From Pelecanus crispus (taxonomy: Eukaryota > Chordata > Aves > Pelecaniformes > Pelecanidae): 64,000 bases of DNA. The translations under genes were made by a program, and so were the position numbers. Positions 1 to 15,101 of this stretch are shown in pieces. The DNA is taken from contig NC_134654.1 in assembly GCF_030463565.1 (NCBI RefSeq), positions 17,492,702 to 17,556,701 on the forward strand, given 5' to 3'. Every line of letters starts with the position of its first letter. The first letter of the stretch is position 1. The notes beneath the pieces were generated by a model. The model made no database searches, was not told the origin of the DNA, and was given only the letters and a program-made list of their open reading frames with translations.

Positions 1-3000
1 CAGCCTCTCCAGCACTCTCTGCAAAACAGGGTGGTGTCCCAGCAGCACTCTGTAGGTTTGCATCCAGCCCTGCTGCTCCCCAGGCTGGGCAGAGCCGTCG
101 CTTGCCCTCTTGCACACCACCAGCACCAAATATTGCTCTACCTTCAGCCACTTCAGAGGTTTCTTTTCACTTCAGGATCTACTGCTAAAGCTCCCATCTT
201 TTTTTAAGGCTCGTCCTTACATTCATGGTATTCTCTCCTCTCTTCCAGTAAGAGTCCTCAGTCTTGCATGATAGTTCACTGTATGAAAAAAGTATACCAA
301 GTATACAAAAGTAGATTTTGCAACACAGAATTTATATTATACAAGCATCTGTATTATGCAAGCATCATGATCTTGATGCCAAATATGTCTCTCCATTTCA
401 ATTTCTAATTTCTATTTCTAGCATCTGCAATGGCCAAGTTTGGCCCCTCTTTATCAACTGAACCTCCTCTCAAATCCCCAATTATTTACGGGAGGTCCTG
501 CCCATGCCTCCCTTTTGTCTGCTCTGCTCACAGGAGTGTTTTAGGAAGTCTGAACAAATCACTGCCATGGCAGCATCAAGCTGTCAACATAACCACAAGC
601 CTACTCTGTTTATGAAAGGGATATGCTGCAAAATAGCCTCTGCACCAACTTGTTATGCTGCAGAGCACGGCAGCCCAGGACACAGCACTTCTCAGGAGCT
701 TATTAGGTGGACCGAAAAGAGCAATTCTTGATTATAAAGCCAAGCCCATCTATCAGCAGTAAGTATTAAAAAAACTGATACAGACTATGAGGAAGAAAAG
801 ACACTCCAAAGTGTTCTGAAAAAGGAAATAAGAAGTTTTTGAGCTCATACCTTAGGAGAGATTTGAGAATTGGAATATCTGCAACAGTTTAGTTTAGCCA
901 CCTAATAATCTTAACAAAACATTTTAAATAAGCTCTATTTTAGCTAGGAAGGGTATGACCACCATGGGGAACATTTAGCTCTTGTGGACTAAAGGTGCCT
1001 TACAAAAAAGCCAGCTCTTCCATGATGCTGCTCAGAAGCTACTGCAGTGGTCACAGCACCTCCACACTTTGCTGCCCACGGGCGAGACAGCTACAGGCAG
1101 CAACGCAGAGGAGGACCACATGTACGCGGGCCACGCAGATACTCTGCTCCAGGCACAACACTAACCCACTAGAAGATACATGCGTGAAAAAATTAAAATA
1201 TTAAGAATAAAGCAAGAGGAAACATGTAATAAAAGTATTAGAGAGATGGCAAATTAAGAGAGGAGTCTCCCTCTAATTTTTTTTTAAGTTTTTTTTCTCT
1301 TTGGAAAAGAGCAGGAAAGTCATTCTCTTATGCAAGATGTTTTAATTCACATTATCATTCTGACATCTCAGGCCCACCAAAACAACCCAGGGAAAAGGTC
1401 AGACACTGTGTAATAGCTATACATTAAGCAGCAATGAAAAACAAGAAACATCCCACACTGAGGACACGCTAATGGCTCTTTCGAGTCAACACATACCTAA
1501 TTCACTTTTTAAGACTTTAAGTTGCAAATTTTTGTTCAGCTTTCACAGCACAAATAGCCACAAGAAAGCTACCCACAACCCCAATTTGCCAAGTCAGGAT
1601 TATTTGATATGAAGGTCACTTCCTCCACCCCAGGCAAACCACTTTAAACCCTTTAACAGACAGAACTAAAAAGTACAAGAATACTTTTATCGATTTTAGG
1701 ATATCAGACACAGGTCAAAGACTGAGTGCACAAAAATAATTCACGCTTCTAGAGGAACATAAAAACACTAAATACTCAGAAATGCCCTGTGCTGGCATCA
1801 GTGCAGTGCAACAGTTAATTTATTAAGGCAGATTAATGCACCCACAAAACCTACAGCGTTAAGGCAATTTTGACCTCTCTAGATTGGCTGCCAATATGAT
1901 ATAGGTCCAAAAGAAATTACCCTTTTCTGCTGCGACAGAACAATAAATTGGCTTCCTTGAATACAGTGGTTAAAGAATCCAAGTTCCTGACCTTGAGTGT
2001 TTTACTAGTACTATGCTGTGCTGTAGGGAACAATCAGGATGACATTTGCTGAAATGTGTGGGATTTATGATATAATAGGTTGCACATATGTGCCAAAAGA
2101 GAAAAAAACCCTCTTAAATCCAAGCAAATCAAGATTAATTAGCTATTAAAATAGCTAAGAGAACACAGTGCAGTACAGGTGGTACAACAAACCATCTTAC
2201 TTTCTGTACACGGTGACTAAAGTTATTTTTGAGGTCACATCGTACGTGTATCTTCGATCGCACTCTCACTGGGAAAAGCAAAAATTGCTGTTCCTTTGTA
2301 AACTCCTGCTCTTTGTAATTCTGTAGGTTTGCACTTTCATAAACAAACGTTACGCAGTCCTTTTATAGGAAGTCCCACTAAGCCCACAGGAAAATCCCGT
2401 ACTGTCTGGCTTTGATCATCAAGACAGACTGAAAATTAACTCTGGTATTTTTACAATGATCCTCGTATTAAGGGAGAGGACATGCCGTCCACACCGCCCT
2501 ATCAGTTAGATTCACTCTTAACTTTTCCCCCCCTTTCATCCAGCCTGGTGACTTTTTTGTTTTATTGCTGCTAATTGCAATTACAGGTGTTCAGAAATCA
2601 ACAGCTTGACAGATGCCTCATACCTTAAATGCCATCCCCGCAGCCCAGCGCTTTGCTGTGGACAGTGTCTCTCCAGCAGCACCGAACGGGCTTCAGGATC
2701 ACAAAGCAAACATTCTTCTGAAATCATAGCAGCCTGACTTCTTTTTTTCTTCCTACTGCCCCAGGAATGCGAACAAGTTGTTAATACCCTGCAATCTGCT
2801 CGGTTTCCCTCTTAATCCTCATTTTAACCAAGCCTCTCCTTGCAGGAGATCATATCAATATGTCCCTAGCAGTTAAACAATGCGGAAGAGAGCCAATGTT
2901 ATTGTGAGCCTGAGGTGGAACGACTCTATTCCCAGCAGGAGATCAATTTGTACAAGGAACCAGCAAGTTCTTCTCTAGCAGGGGTAACCACTTCAAATGA

Positions 3001-6000
3001 GCCAGACTCCGTGCAACAACAAATATCCTCGCTGGGATACGGTCAGCTAGCAAAAGCTCACATACAAAGGCTGCCATTCCCTTTCCGCAGGTCGGGAGAG
3101 CGAGGCACGCACATTTCCCCTCCTTCTGCACAGGTCTTCAACCAGGACACCTCTATACAGCTTTTCACGTCCCGCAGGCATCTCTCGACTCTGATCAGGG
3201 ACCACAGCACGAGAAAAGGTGTCTTGTAGCCATGGTCTTTGTCCACATTAACCCGCCGCCTGGAAACCTGAACCGCATCCCTCCTTCCAGGTACCTTCGC
3301 TCTAAGTTCATTATTCTGCAACATGGTAAAGTACCCACTGAGTTTATTTTCACGCAATTTTCAGCAGCACTCGGTTCCCCACTGACTGCACAGTTAAATT
3401 CAAAGACGTTTCCAGTGCTGACAGCAACACCTCCCCAGGGCTGTGGACCCTTTGGTTTGTCATACACAGCCCAACTGCAGCATCCAAGAAAACCAACAGA
3501 CACCAACTTACTGGTGCATCTGTTATGCACCTATGTTTGCCTTAGTACCCTTTTGTTACGTTACCCCATGCTGGGAAAACATAAGTTATTGACAGATAAA
3601 ATAATTAGCATGAAAATAATTACAGAGCAGATTGACTTGATGGAGAGGAAAGGAGGACCAGCTGATGCAGGGCCACTTGGGTACCAAGTCAGTAAAACCT
3701 GAACAAGAAAAAGTCCCTCCTCTCCAAGCTTTTGGAAGTCTCCTTTAATACTTACTTAATTCTTTTCATTCAGCTGTTTACAGGATATTTGAGCTATTTG
3801 TTAAAGACTCAACATCTTCCACCACTTAACTGGAGAGTGGAAAAACTGCTTTATCCACTCTTGTAGGTACCAAAGTACCACCCTGAGCAAACTAGGACTT
3901 GATTTACACACAAAAGTAGCTGCTCAGCAAAAGCCTCCCATGTGAACACCCAGAGCTAAGCTAAGAACACTGGTAGACAAAGTTAGCACGGAAAAGGTTT
4001 AAATCCTCACCAAAACCGATTTCTGTAAAGGCTTCCCTGTTTCGGGAAATGTGAAAGGGATGCAGTCAAACCAAACACCACTCCGTCACCTGAGTATTTT
4101 CAAAATACAGTCTCATTGCTTTTCATTTTCCAAAAATACAACAAAAAAAGCACCAGAGAATTCCTCATTACTCAGTGTGACTGCTGAAGAGACTGATGGA
4201 GAACAGCAATACGGCGGTACCTATACACTGGGATTACGACATTGTTACTCTCAGAATTGACGGACATATTAATTGGAGACAGCTGCAAGGAAAAATATCC
4301 TAACGACATGATTCATTAGTTTTCATAGATAATTACATCTGTTCATGGCCTCACAGTGAATCATTCATTTAGGGAATTTTTGGGGTATTAAATTTAAATG
4401 CAGTAATCAGATTTGTTAATCTGTGGGACAAGGCAAACCAAACAAAATTTTATTCAGGGAATTGTTTATACTTTCAACATTGACATTAATTCAGCAGCAG
4501 GAAAAAATTAGCAGCATAATGCATGCTCATGTAGGTTAAAAATTATTAATGGTAATCTCCTTCACTCCCCCCAGTGCCTGTAATGTGACTGCACAGATTT
4601 CTTCAAGGCTGCCTGGCCTGCAGTTTTTTTCCCTAGATGCATCTTTATGCATTACACAATCCAGTGGCCTTTTAAAAAAAAGAAAAACAAACATTTTTTG
4701 ATAGAATAAAAGAATTAAAATAATTGGTACTTGGTTTTGTCACTCTATATATAGACTTAAAATACAGGGGTTCTTTCATTATTATTGTGTTAGTCATATA
4801 AACTCTTAGGTAAAGCGAACTCCACCTTAAAAACAGATAATTTTTTGCCCATTTCTTCTCCTGTAAGCTACTCTGGAATCTCCTATCTCTCAGTTTAATA
4901 AAAAAAAAAAAAAAGGTAATTTTCTTGTCTGTACTATTTATAGTCCATTTATTCCCATTTTTCTTGAACCAATATTCCTCTTCAGTTTCAATAGTTGTTT
5001 TCCCTCCCCGATATTTTACTACCAAAACACAAACAGAAAGCAAACCATATCTCCTATCCATCCACATCCGGCCAGACTACACAACCAAAACATCAGACCC
5101 TCTCTCTGTGCTATTCCATTGCCCTTCACAGCCCTCACTTCTTCTCTGGGCCTATTTCTCCTCAAATTCATTCTTCTGAAACAAGAACCTGAAAACTAAG
5201 AGAAATTTTTTCACTAAGCTGTATCCAGGTGCAGTGACTCCAATGCCATGGTGGCCCCAAGCACGCTTATCACCTGCTCCACATTATGCTGATTCTCTCC
5301 CCATCAAACCAGCAAGTATTTGGTCAGATTTGGGACAAGCTCAGGACACAGTCGGTCAACTGCTGCAGCTCACTGGATCAAAGATAAACTCAGGGCTTCA
5401 TCCTCACAACCACATTTTAGGAACTCCACAGTCATCAGACAATGATCTGAACCATGTTGAAGAAAATATGAAGGATCAGGCAAGAGGCATCTCATGGCAT
5501 ATCAAAGAATCCCACAGACTTTTAGCAAACTAACTTTCAGAGAAGAGCAGCTAAGGTTCACAAGCACTGTAACAGGGGAAATAACTTTTTGGGGGGTCAA
5601 GGAACAAAGATAAAGGTAGAGCGCCCTGCCCAAAGACATACAGTGAGTCCTTGGGCAAGCCAAGGATGAAAGTCCTAAGTTCCAACCACCAGACCACAAC
5701 TATTCAATAGCAGCCACAAACAGAGCTGTTCCTAGGTGTATGGGAGAGAGCACCTTTGATACCACAGCTTGGATTTCTCCAAATCCACATGCTACTGCTG
5801 AGAATCAGAAATTAATGTGCAACTTGATATCTCCTGCTTTGGTGAAGCTGCACCTACGCAGTCATATTTTTCTTCGTTGAGGTTTGGGGGACAGGGGATT
5901 GCTCCATGGAAGCTGGAACAAATTAATATTTCCCTGAGAATTATTATTTTAAGAGAAAGAACCAGCAGAAGTTAAAAGGTAAGCCAACATCTTCTATTTT

Positions 6001-9000
6001 CTTTTAGTTAAGCGTCTGACAACACACAGTATATTTTATTCAGGATCTAGGCCCAAACACTGTATGGTGATAAGCTCCTCGTTAGGCACACACTGTTACT
6101 GGAAAGCATCCCAGGCTCCGCAATAACGTCCCAATTTTTGCAATACCTATAAGCTGTGACTTAGAGAAAGACCTTTCCCAAAGAACAGTATTTGAGGTCT
6201 CCGCTCACCTCTCCTGAAAACATGCTGTTCAGCTTTAGCTAGTACAGCACCACTTGTTTGTGTAACTGGAGAAGTGTCAAGCCCTCTCTTCCAGTGATTT
6301 AAACTCCTCCAGTGTTAGAAGGAAAACAAAGAACAAAGATGCTGAAATATCCATCATCTCACACAGCGCCCATGGGGAGTAGCTGGAGGAATGCAGCGTG
6401 CCGTGATCCACTGGCCTCGCTTCCAGGTTACCGCCTGCTCGGTACACGCAGACTCCCTTTCCTGTGCATACAGAGAGTACTCGGAAAAGAATTCACCTCA
6501 ACAGCTCTTCCAGACCATCCAGCGCTCAGCATTCCCAGGAGAAGCTGCCCAACCTGAAGGCACCCTGGACTGCTTGATGCTGGTACCACACTTGGTGCCG
6601 TACGACCACAGCAGGTTCCTGGACCCTCAGCCTGCAGACTGCACGACCAAGTCATGCTTCTGAGGAGAAGGCAGAGGCATGCCTGTATTATTCTTGTAAT
6701 CAATTCAACAACTTGAAAAGAGCAAACCCAAGAGCCATAGCTGTTTGCTAAGAAGGGCTTTGATTACTAAATGCGGAAACCCACACAAGACATTTTTCTC
6801 TCATTCTCTGAATTTGGAGATCATATACACATATTTTATTAATACCACCAACTACACAAACGCCAAGAAGGGAACTCATTTCCAGTGAAAATTAAGATAC
6901 CAACTCCCCTCTCATTTACTGAGAAAAGGAAGTACAAGCAGGGAGATAACTAAAATAAACTAGATAAATTCAGGGTAGTAAGCACACTAAGCGGAGCAAA
7001 ACAGGGGTCAAACGCTGTCCTTGGTAACCTCAGCACAAGAGGGCCATGCTAAGCACACGAACAGTTTTAGGACAGCTACTTCAAGAAAATGCAGGCACAA
7101 CCACCCGGTGCTCAGTGTCCCTGCCTGAAAGGGGCAGGAAACAACTACACATCTCTTGGTCAACAACTCTTATTCCCCATCAGTAGAGCCACACTGAGCT
7201 GAGAGCAGTTTAAATGAGAAGACATGGGTGCAGAACTTTAATCTTTCCCTTATTTACTTAATTGCATTTTCTCATTGGAGAATTCATTGGCAACAGTCAT
7301 AAGTCAACTTAAGGAAAAAATAAAATACTCGGGGCCATTTTCAGAAGCAAGAGAATCAAATGAGCAGAGTCACACTTCTGAAGAAGCTGAGCCACAGTGC
7401 TAGAGAGACACACAAGTGTTACAGCGATGCCAAAACTCTGGCTCAGTGCCTCGCAGAACACACCTGCGGTGCATTAAGTGCACCTCACTGCTGGGATGGC
7501 GAAAGAGACCCAGAAAGCAGGTACCCTGCTCCCAGGATAAGACCAGAGGGGAGAGACTCTTCACTACCGAGTAGCTGGATGTACTTGACCTGCTGAGGCT
7601 TCTCTGCCGTGCAGCACTGCGGATGGGAAGGAACACTTTCATCTCCTCCTCCCCTCCAGATGGCACTTCTTTTTTAAACAGTCGGACAATTGTTTTAAGT
7701 AGAACTCTAGGAGGGGAAAAACACATTCCTCTGAAACAGCATCACTGCCAGGCACAGGACTGCAGGTTCACCAAACCTGTAGCCACTTGCTGACCCCATG
7801 CTTAAAAAGCACCTCAGAAATAACATATATGCATTATTTCAGGCAATATTAGAAGCAAGAAGAAAAGCAGTGCCTTCTTTTTACAAGGAATAAAATACAC
7901 CTTTTGATTTCTAGTTCTCCTCTTTAAATGGTTTATTCTGTGCTTCTCTCCCACATGGAAAGGATGAAGAATTATTGGGGAGGGTAGTGGTTCAGGACAG
8001 CTAAGTGTGCATGAAACGGCTGTTCACTCTCAGCACACCACTCGTGCTCTAGCGAGACTGCCACAAACCCATGACACCACTCATTTATTCAACCGAGTTT
8101 CATGAATTCCAGCTGGAGGCTCCTTTTTTCTTCCCCCAGGGCCAAAGGGAAACTTACTGATATTTTTCACATTTAGGATGTGGGGAAAGGCACACAGGAA
8201 TATGGAAACGTATTATATTGTTGGATTTCTCTTCCCCCACTCCTCCCTCTTTTTTCCAGAAGAAGGGAGTCTTCCAATCCCTAAAACAGATCAAAAAAGC
8301 AGACTGCATGTGAATAGCATCAGTGAGCACTGAATTTATTTACCCCTCTGAACCCCTGCTCATGGTATAGAAGTTACCATGCACTCACAGCAATCACCAA
8401 CTTGACTCCCAATTCCTTCAGCTAGTGTTAAAAAAAGATTTTGGTCTGTGAGTACAAGAACAAGAGCATCCACCTCTCTGCGGGAAGAAACATGAAAGCA
8501 GACTGATACACGAGGGATCACTGCAGCACTCATGACACCTTTAGGCTGTCTGTATTAGCAGCTAATCGGTTTTCAGCTTCGGGCAGAAAGAGAAGCAATG
8601 TCTGACAGCCACTGCCAGCAATGATACATCTTCCTAATTTACCTAGGAACTTCTGAGCAAGCTAAAATTGGAAATTTCAGTGGTTACCACCACCGCTTTG
8701 ATTCGAAAACAGCAGAGGATCTGACAGGAACTTCAGTGGAGCAGCAATCAACAGCCTGAGTTACCAAGGATGGTTGGGCAGGACAACTGTGCAGCGTCTG
8801 CAGCTTATTTTCATATAGTAACTGTTAGTGAGAACTACTGGAAAGCTTTCCCCCTTGCAAAAAACAAATCTCTTGCTAAAGTCAATAGAGCCAGTCAGTT
8901 TATGAAATGTTTTTATCCCACAACTGAAGAATAGCTTTTCTGCTGTGCTTGTGTTTTGGTGACGTCAGTACATTCAGATGACTTTAGGCAGACAATATCT

Positions 9001-12000
9001 GCTGCTTTTAATGCCCAGCTGCTCTATTTAATCCCTATTAAGACTGTTTTCCCCCTTCAAATTTCTTTAAACACTGTATTGGGAGACTTGTTTAAAACAT
9101 ATTCCTTATAAAGGCTCCTGACAACTCTGAAATGAGAGTGTTTTTCTTAATCTTCCTACTAACTTCAGAGGATAAACTGTTCAGCTGTCACAATTTAACA
9201 GCACGGACAATGTTAATGAGTTGGATGAGAAGCCAGGCCACAAAATTCCCAAGGTCCCACACCACTTCCCTCCGTCTATATTCAAACAAGGTCTCCTGAC
9301 ATGCTCTGATAGATCAAGTGTCCCCGAGTCCTGCAGAACAGCTGAGCATCTTCAGTCCAATAGACAGCCAGCAAATATTTACTAATTCATTTCTACTAAT
9401 GAAGGTCCTCTTAACCAAGCAGATGATGTTAGCAAACATCCACTAGGACTTGTAGATTAGAACAGAAAACAGTTCCTGGGCATTTTGTGCATGAAACTTT
9501 ATTTAGCTTCCTATAGAGATGATTCCTGTTAGCTGTCTGACGGTTAGGGTCAGGTTCACACCTGCATTTTGCTTTTGTAGATAAGAATGTTGATCATCCT
9601 TCAATTCAGTTTCACATGAAGTACATAAAGACTTTTACGATAAAAAATAAGCATAACCACCTTTAAAAATATCAAACAGGCAAAACTCCACACACATCCT
9701 AAATGATCTAATTCAGCTTGCTATCAAGCTGAAAGCAGTGTGAAGTAGAGCAAGTCTGGCATACGCTCTCTTTAAAAGGTGCCCCCCCTCCCCATTACTG
9801 TTTTTTCTCCATTATTCACAAAAACCCAAAGCCTTCTCTTTCAGCAGGGACGAAGGAACAAATAATTACCTTCAGAATAAAACCACAGGCACTCAGACAT
9901 TCAAAATAGCTGTTGGTTGTCACTGATCTGTAGCCTGTGTCCCACTAAGAGCAACAGAAGACAGGGGAAGTTGAGAAACTCCCAACTGCGGCTGGGCAAC
10001 AACATATGTCCTACTGAAAACAGTGAATTAGCACAGCTGTTTTGAGAACAGACAATTTGAGTTTCTAATGGGCTGGCACATCACTTTTCCTACAAGGGCA
10101 GTCTGTTATAAGGAGATCGCTCAGCCTTAAAAATTTTGTTTGAAATGCCACCACAGTTGCACTGTGACTACCCAACAGGAAGTAGAGTGAGAAATTTATC
10201 TTATGCTTATAATAAGGCAATAAGATTTCTTTTAAATCAGAAACATAATAATCAAAGCTGATATATGTTTGCTTCTGAGGCATGCAACCTTCCACCACTT
10301 AACAAAACCTCTCCTGCCATTCTCTTCCAACATGAATTCCAGTGTGATATAGAGCCAGTTAGGAAGCATACAGCAAATTCTGGGTTTATATCCATTTCAA
10401 AGAGTTCCCTTATGCTAGGAAGTGAAACAGAAACATGGCTCTTCAACATCTAACTGCAATGTGGGGGGACAGATCACAAGGTATTCCGTCCTGAACACGG
10501 GTCAGTGCAAAAGTCGACTAAATACGCTGGTTTCCTTTCTCCGGCACTTTGCCTGAAAGATAAAATCTGTTTCAAGTGTTAAAGGAAGGTGGAATTGGTC
10601 TCTGACTCCAATGTCAGTCTCTCCCATCTACCTTCTGTGCCCCATCACACGAGTGGCTCCATGGCAAGGAAAATTAGCTTATTTTCTGTCAGTAGAACCC
10701 CAGAGGCACAGCAAGCCTAAAAGGTCATAAAGTGCTGTGCTAGGAGAAGTCCCAGCAAGCTTCTCCTTGCCACGTGCCGAGATTCAACACACAGCACCAG
10801 ACCACTTTTCCTAACAGATGCTACCATGCATCTTATCTTACAGCCACCCACCCCACCTTAGTCCTGCTACATCTACACATCAGCAGACTTAGACTTCAAC
10901 TAATGGATGCTGAGTAAAGACCCTACAATCACCTGGCCTGCCCTGGAGGGAAGCAATAAAGAGCTCGGGATGGAAATCAGGTTACATCTGTTGTCTCTAG
11001 TTTTGGTCCAGCACAAGAAAACTTTGAAAACAAGTTTCAGAAAGCAGAGAACAGAACTGGAGGGGAGGGATTAGATATGTCTCCAGAGTGACAATGAACT
11101 CGGGAAGAACAAGAGGTTACTAAGAGTCATTTACTAAAAGTCATTTTCAGTCAACACAACACCCAGATGTGAAGAACCTCTCCTATCAGTGCTCTTCTAT
11201 CTCCTTCATGCTCAACATCACTGAATATTCAACCTCTCTGCTTTAAGAGTAAGCACAAACCACTGTGGATGAAGGCGTAGCCCTATAACAAAAAGAACGA
11301 ATATACTGATTTTACACACAAACCTTCAGATCTTCACTTACAGAAGTCCCGTGATCTCCAACTATGAAAGTAATTTTCCTTGCATTGAAAACACACCACC
11401 TGCATTACCCATAAGCAAAACTATTATAGTACTTATTGTAACAAAGCATCAAATGGAGATTTCCCTAAGAAGTGAAGTCACAACAGCTTAACTAGTGGAA
11501 AGTACTACACTTAAGCTAAATAGGCTCTATTCAAGTTTAAGCACCACTACAATTACCTATGATTAGGGAAGGACTGTAAAACAGTGGGAAAAACCCAACT
11601 GGTCAACACTGACCCCAGCTGCCACACAGATGCACCAGCACCAGCAAATGCATAATCTAGCCCAAATTCTCACAAGCTCTTTGATCATTAGCACACAAAT
11701 GTGCACCATGCTACAGTCTTCTCTTTCTGTCCACAGGCTGTGCTCTGAGGCAGCTTGGTCCCAATAATAATTTCCAAGTGAAATATTTATTTATAATGGG
11801 AACTATTACATAAAAAGTAGTCTGTGTCCTAAGGTCGACCAGAAGGAAGCTTTCCTCCCAGCTTATCTGATTTTCTATTCATTTAAAATATCATGTTTCG
11901 GAAGGCCACCTTAGAGTTCAATTCACACTGCTAATTTTCTTTGGCAAAAAACCACTTTATCTACAAACACTGGTTGAAAACCCAATTACAGTAATGTAAT

Positions 12001-13816
12001 ACCCACACCCTGTTGCATAGCAACTGGATAACACAGGGATACAGAAAATGTTGATATTCCAAAATAACAGCAGGTAACAGAGCTACTTCCTAACTGCAAG
12101 CAGAGCTACATCAGTAAGATGCCCAGGTGGGATGCAGGAGTTGAAGAGGCAAAGAACAGCAAAATTAAGAGGTGCCACCCCAGTCCCCCCAGCTTGCTTG
12201 GGGCACTGTCCTGGACACCCCCAGCCTGGAACGATTCCTCCTCCCTGAGATACTGTCCTTGCCCGCAGCTCATTCCTGACAAATGCCACAGTGCCAACAG
12301 GCATCTCCTGCTTTCTCTCCACATGGTGAGCCCTACCCCAGCCTCTCAACCCTGGAAAAGTGTGAAGGTCTACTTACCCCTGCAAGCCCAAGGCAAAACT
12401 TGCTCAGGAAAATGTTAGCTGGAGAAAACTAAGAGACCTATTCATTTGTCTGCTATCACAGCATCTTCGAGATTTCAGAGGTCCAGCTCAGCCCAGTCAT
12501 GACAGATTTTTCCTCAGACTAAGGACCATCTCAGAGGCTAGCATCAGTCCCCTCCAGCACTACATATCTATGCTACAGCAGAGATACCAGACCTCTGCAA
12601 CAGAAAAGCAATTAGAAGAGTTTCAACACAGTAAAACAAATCATTCACAAGTTTCTTCCTGAAATGGCCATTTTTTTCCACTAAAATTCTCTTGCACGCA
12701 AAAAAAATAGAGCCCACAAGAAACAACTAGTAAGAAACAAAAATCTTTTTACCTCTCCACCCCCCAAAAGTAAGACTTTGCTCTGCAGTCTTTGCAAAGG
12801 GAGGAACTGGACACCACCTCTCCCCAGTGCTGTTGCAGGGCATCACAACCGTGTGCATTTGCAATCAGGTACTAACACAACAATTTGACTGGTTTTGTCA
12901 ATGGTAGCTGGTTGTCTTGTGTCACTGTTCTCTCTAGTTTCCACATGGCTTTATAAACACAAAGGTCAGAGTTATATAGAAAAAACATTGTAGGAGTTTA
13001 TGCCAAATGTTACCTTATTTTTACATGGGGTCTGCCCAAAACAGACCAGAACCAACCTTCTCAAATCTCAGGCAGTACTTGAAACCAATATTCCTTTCAG
13101 CATTTCTACTAACTCCAAAGGGAGACTGATGCAGCAGGTTTCCTGAGTGGTCACGGGGAACCCCGGAGTCTCCAGTCCCCAGGTCAATCTGTCGGGCATC
13201 CTGCTTCAGAACTGGGAACCCCACGGCCTCGCTATCCCAGAGCCAAATTCATCACTATCACAGACAAAGGTATCCCTTCAATTCCTACCCTGAGCATGGA
13301 AAAAAGCCATCAGGCCCAGATGTTTCAGACTAAAGACTCTGGACTCAAACAAGCATTTTTCAGCAAAACTTGGTTCTATGAGAAAATTTCCAAAAAAATT
13401 TTGAGATCAAACACCACTGGAGTTATTTCAGAACAATGCAATCTACGTAGCCAAAAGACATATGTGATAGTGCCCCTGCACTTTGATGCCAGCCGGTTCA
13501 TATTACGGTATCTTTTTTTCAAGTATATGAATTACTCCCTTCATGCTAAAGTGTTTCTGACAAAACTCAGAGAGAGTAACAACTCTGAGGGAGAAAGTGA
13601 AGAGGAGTCTTGTCTGCTTCCATGTCCAAGACCTGTACTACCATCATACTGGAGGATTATTCTATTTCTTGATGTCTAACAACAAAAGCAGTTCAGCGGG
13701 GGCAACAAATATATCACATCCACACCCAGAGGTCATCAAGGCAATAGAAAAGGACTAGAGTCAGGCAGCAAGGCAGAATATTTTTCACAATACATGGCAC
13801 AAACAGGATAATACCT

Positions 13817-14948
13817 TGTATTGGGTTTGCACAGCAAGGGGAGCTACCGTGGTGGTTTCTGTGAGAAGCTGCTAGAAGCTTCCCCTATGTCTGACAGAAC
13901 CAATGCCAGCCGGCTCCAAGACAGACCTGCTGCTGGCCAAGGCCGAGCCAATCAGCGACAGTGGTAGCACCTCTGGGATAACATAGTTAAGGAGGGGAAA
14001 AAACCAAACAAACAAACCACCAGGTTACAAACTGCAGCTGGAGTGAGGATTGAGAATATGTGAGAGGAACGACTCTGCAGACACCAAGGTCAGTGAAGAA
14101 GGAGGAGGTGCTCCAGGCACCGGAGCAGAGATTCCCCTGCAGCCCCTGGTGAAGACCATGGTGAGGCAGGCTGTGCCCCTGCAGCCCATGGAGGTCCATG
14201 GTGGAGCAGATATCCACCTGCAGCCTGGGGAGGACCCCACACCAGAGCAGGGGATGTGCCCAAAGGAGACTGTGACCCGGGGGGAAGCCCACGCCAGAGC
14301 AGGCTCCTGGCAGGACCTGTGGACCCATGGAGGGAGGAGCCCAGGCTGGAGCAGGTTTGCTGGCAGGGCTTGTGGCCCCGTGGGGGACCCATGCTGGAGC
14401 AGTCTGCTCCTGAAGGACTGCACCCCATGGAAGGGACCCACGCTGGAGCAGTTCGTGAACAACTGTAGCCCGTAGGAAAGACCCACATTGGAGAAGTTCC
14501 TGGAGGACTGTTTACCATGGGAGGGACCCCACAGTGGAGCCGGGGAAGAGTGTGAGGAGTCCTCCCCTGAGGAGGAAGGAGCAGCAGAGACAACGTGTGA
14601 TGAACTGACCACAACCCCCATTCCCCATCCCCCTGCACTGCTGGAGGGGAGGAGGTAGAGAAAATCAGGAGTGAAGTTGAGCCTGAGAAGAAGGGAGGGC
14701 TGGGGGGAAGGTGTTTTAAGATTTGGTTTTATTTCTCATATACCCTACTCAGTTTTGATTGGCAATTAAACTAATTTTCCCCAAGTTGAGTCTGTTTTGC
14801 CCGTGACAGTAATTACTGAGCAATCCCCCTGTCCTTATCTCAACCCATGAGCTTTTTTGTTATATTTTCTCTCCCCTATCCAGTTGAGAAGGGGAGTGAG
14901 AGCGGCTTTGGTAGGTACTTGGCATCCAGCCAGGGTCAAACCACCACA
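13817..14948 (+). mobile_element. Solo LTR of an endogenous retrovirus (probably ERVL-like)
   Basis: The element starts TGTATTGGG and ends ACCACCACA, so it has TG...CA termini. It is flanked by a perfect 5-bp direct repeat TACCT (13,812-13,816 and 14,949-14,953). A 5-bp duplication fits ERVL-type integration better than the 4 bp of ERV1 or 6 bp of many ERVK elements (general knowledge). The 1,132-bp element has no internal gag/pol region, so it is a recombinational solo LTR. It contains an internal G-rich minisatellite-like stretch and an ATTAAA at 14,765 that could serve for polyadenylation. Its 3' end resembles an LTR common in bird genomes, from memory. It lies opposite to the direction of STX8 transcription. 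Confidence 0.85.
14130..14545 (+). repeat. Degenerate minisatellite inside the LTR
   Basis: Loose tandem units carry a CCATGG-centred segment followed by a GGGACC-type segment and GCTGGAGCAG or a variant (clear examples at 14,386-14,402 and 14,427-14,452). Unit size varies around 30-60 bp. It explains the ORFs seen on both strands here, which are not genes. Confidence 0.6.
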
Positions 14949-15085
14949 TACCTATATCATCTTATTTGTTTTGGGATGCATAGGGATAAAACACATTTTA
15001 ACACATCAGCAAGTCAAGAAAAAGGTTATGCTCGTAAGACTTATTCCAAGCTTGCAAGAAAGTTACTTTATTATTTTTTATTTAC

Positions 15086-15101
15086 AATAATAATAATAAT
15101 A
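15086..15101. repeat. (AAT)n microsatellite
   Basis: About five uninterrupted AAT units in intron 6 of STX8. Confidence 0.8.

Noticed and set aside
3232..3702. 156-codon ORF in STX8 intron 6
   Set aside because: No recognisable motif; it overlaps a minus-strand ORF and lies in intron. Probably chance.
11730..11760. Possible STX8 exon 7 (TTTCTGTCCACAGGCTG on the plus strand)
   Set aside because: The flanking bases do not translate on the minus strand into the expected SNARE segment and no donor or acceptor fits the phase.
13987..14638. Overlapping ORFs of 113-198 codons
   Set aside because: They fall inside the solo LTR and its internal tandem stretch, on both strands, and match no protein family.
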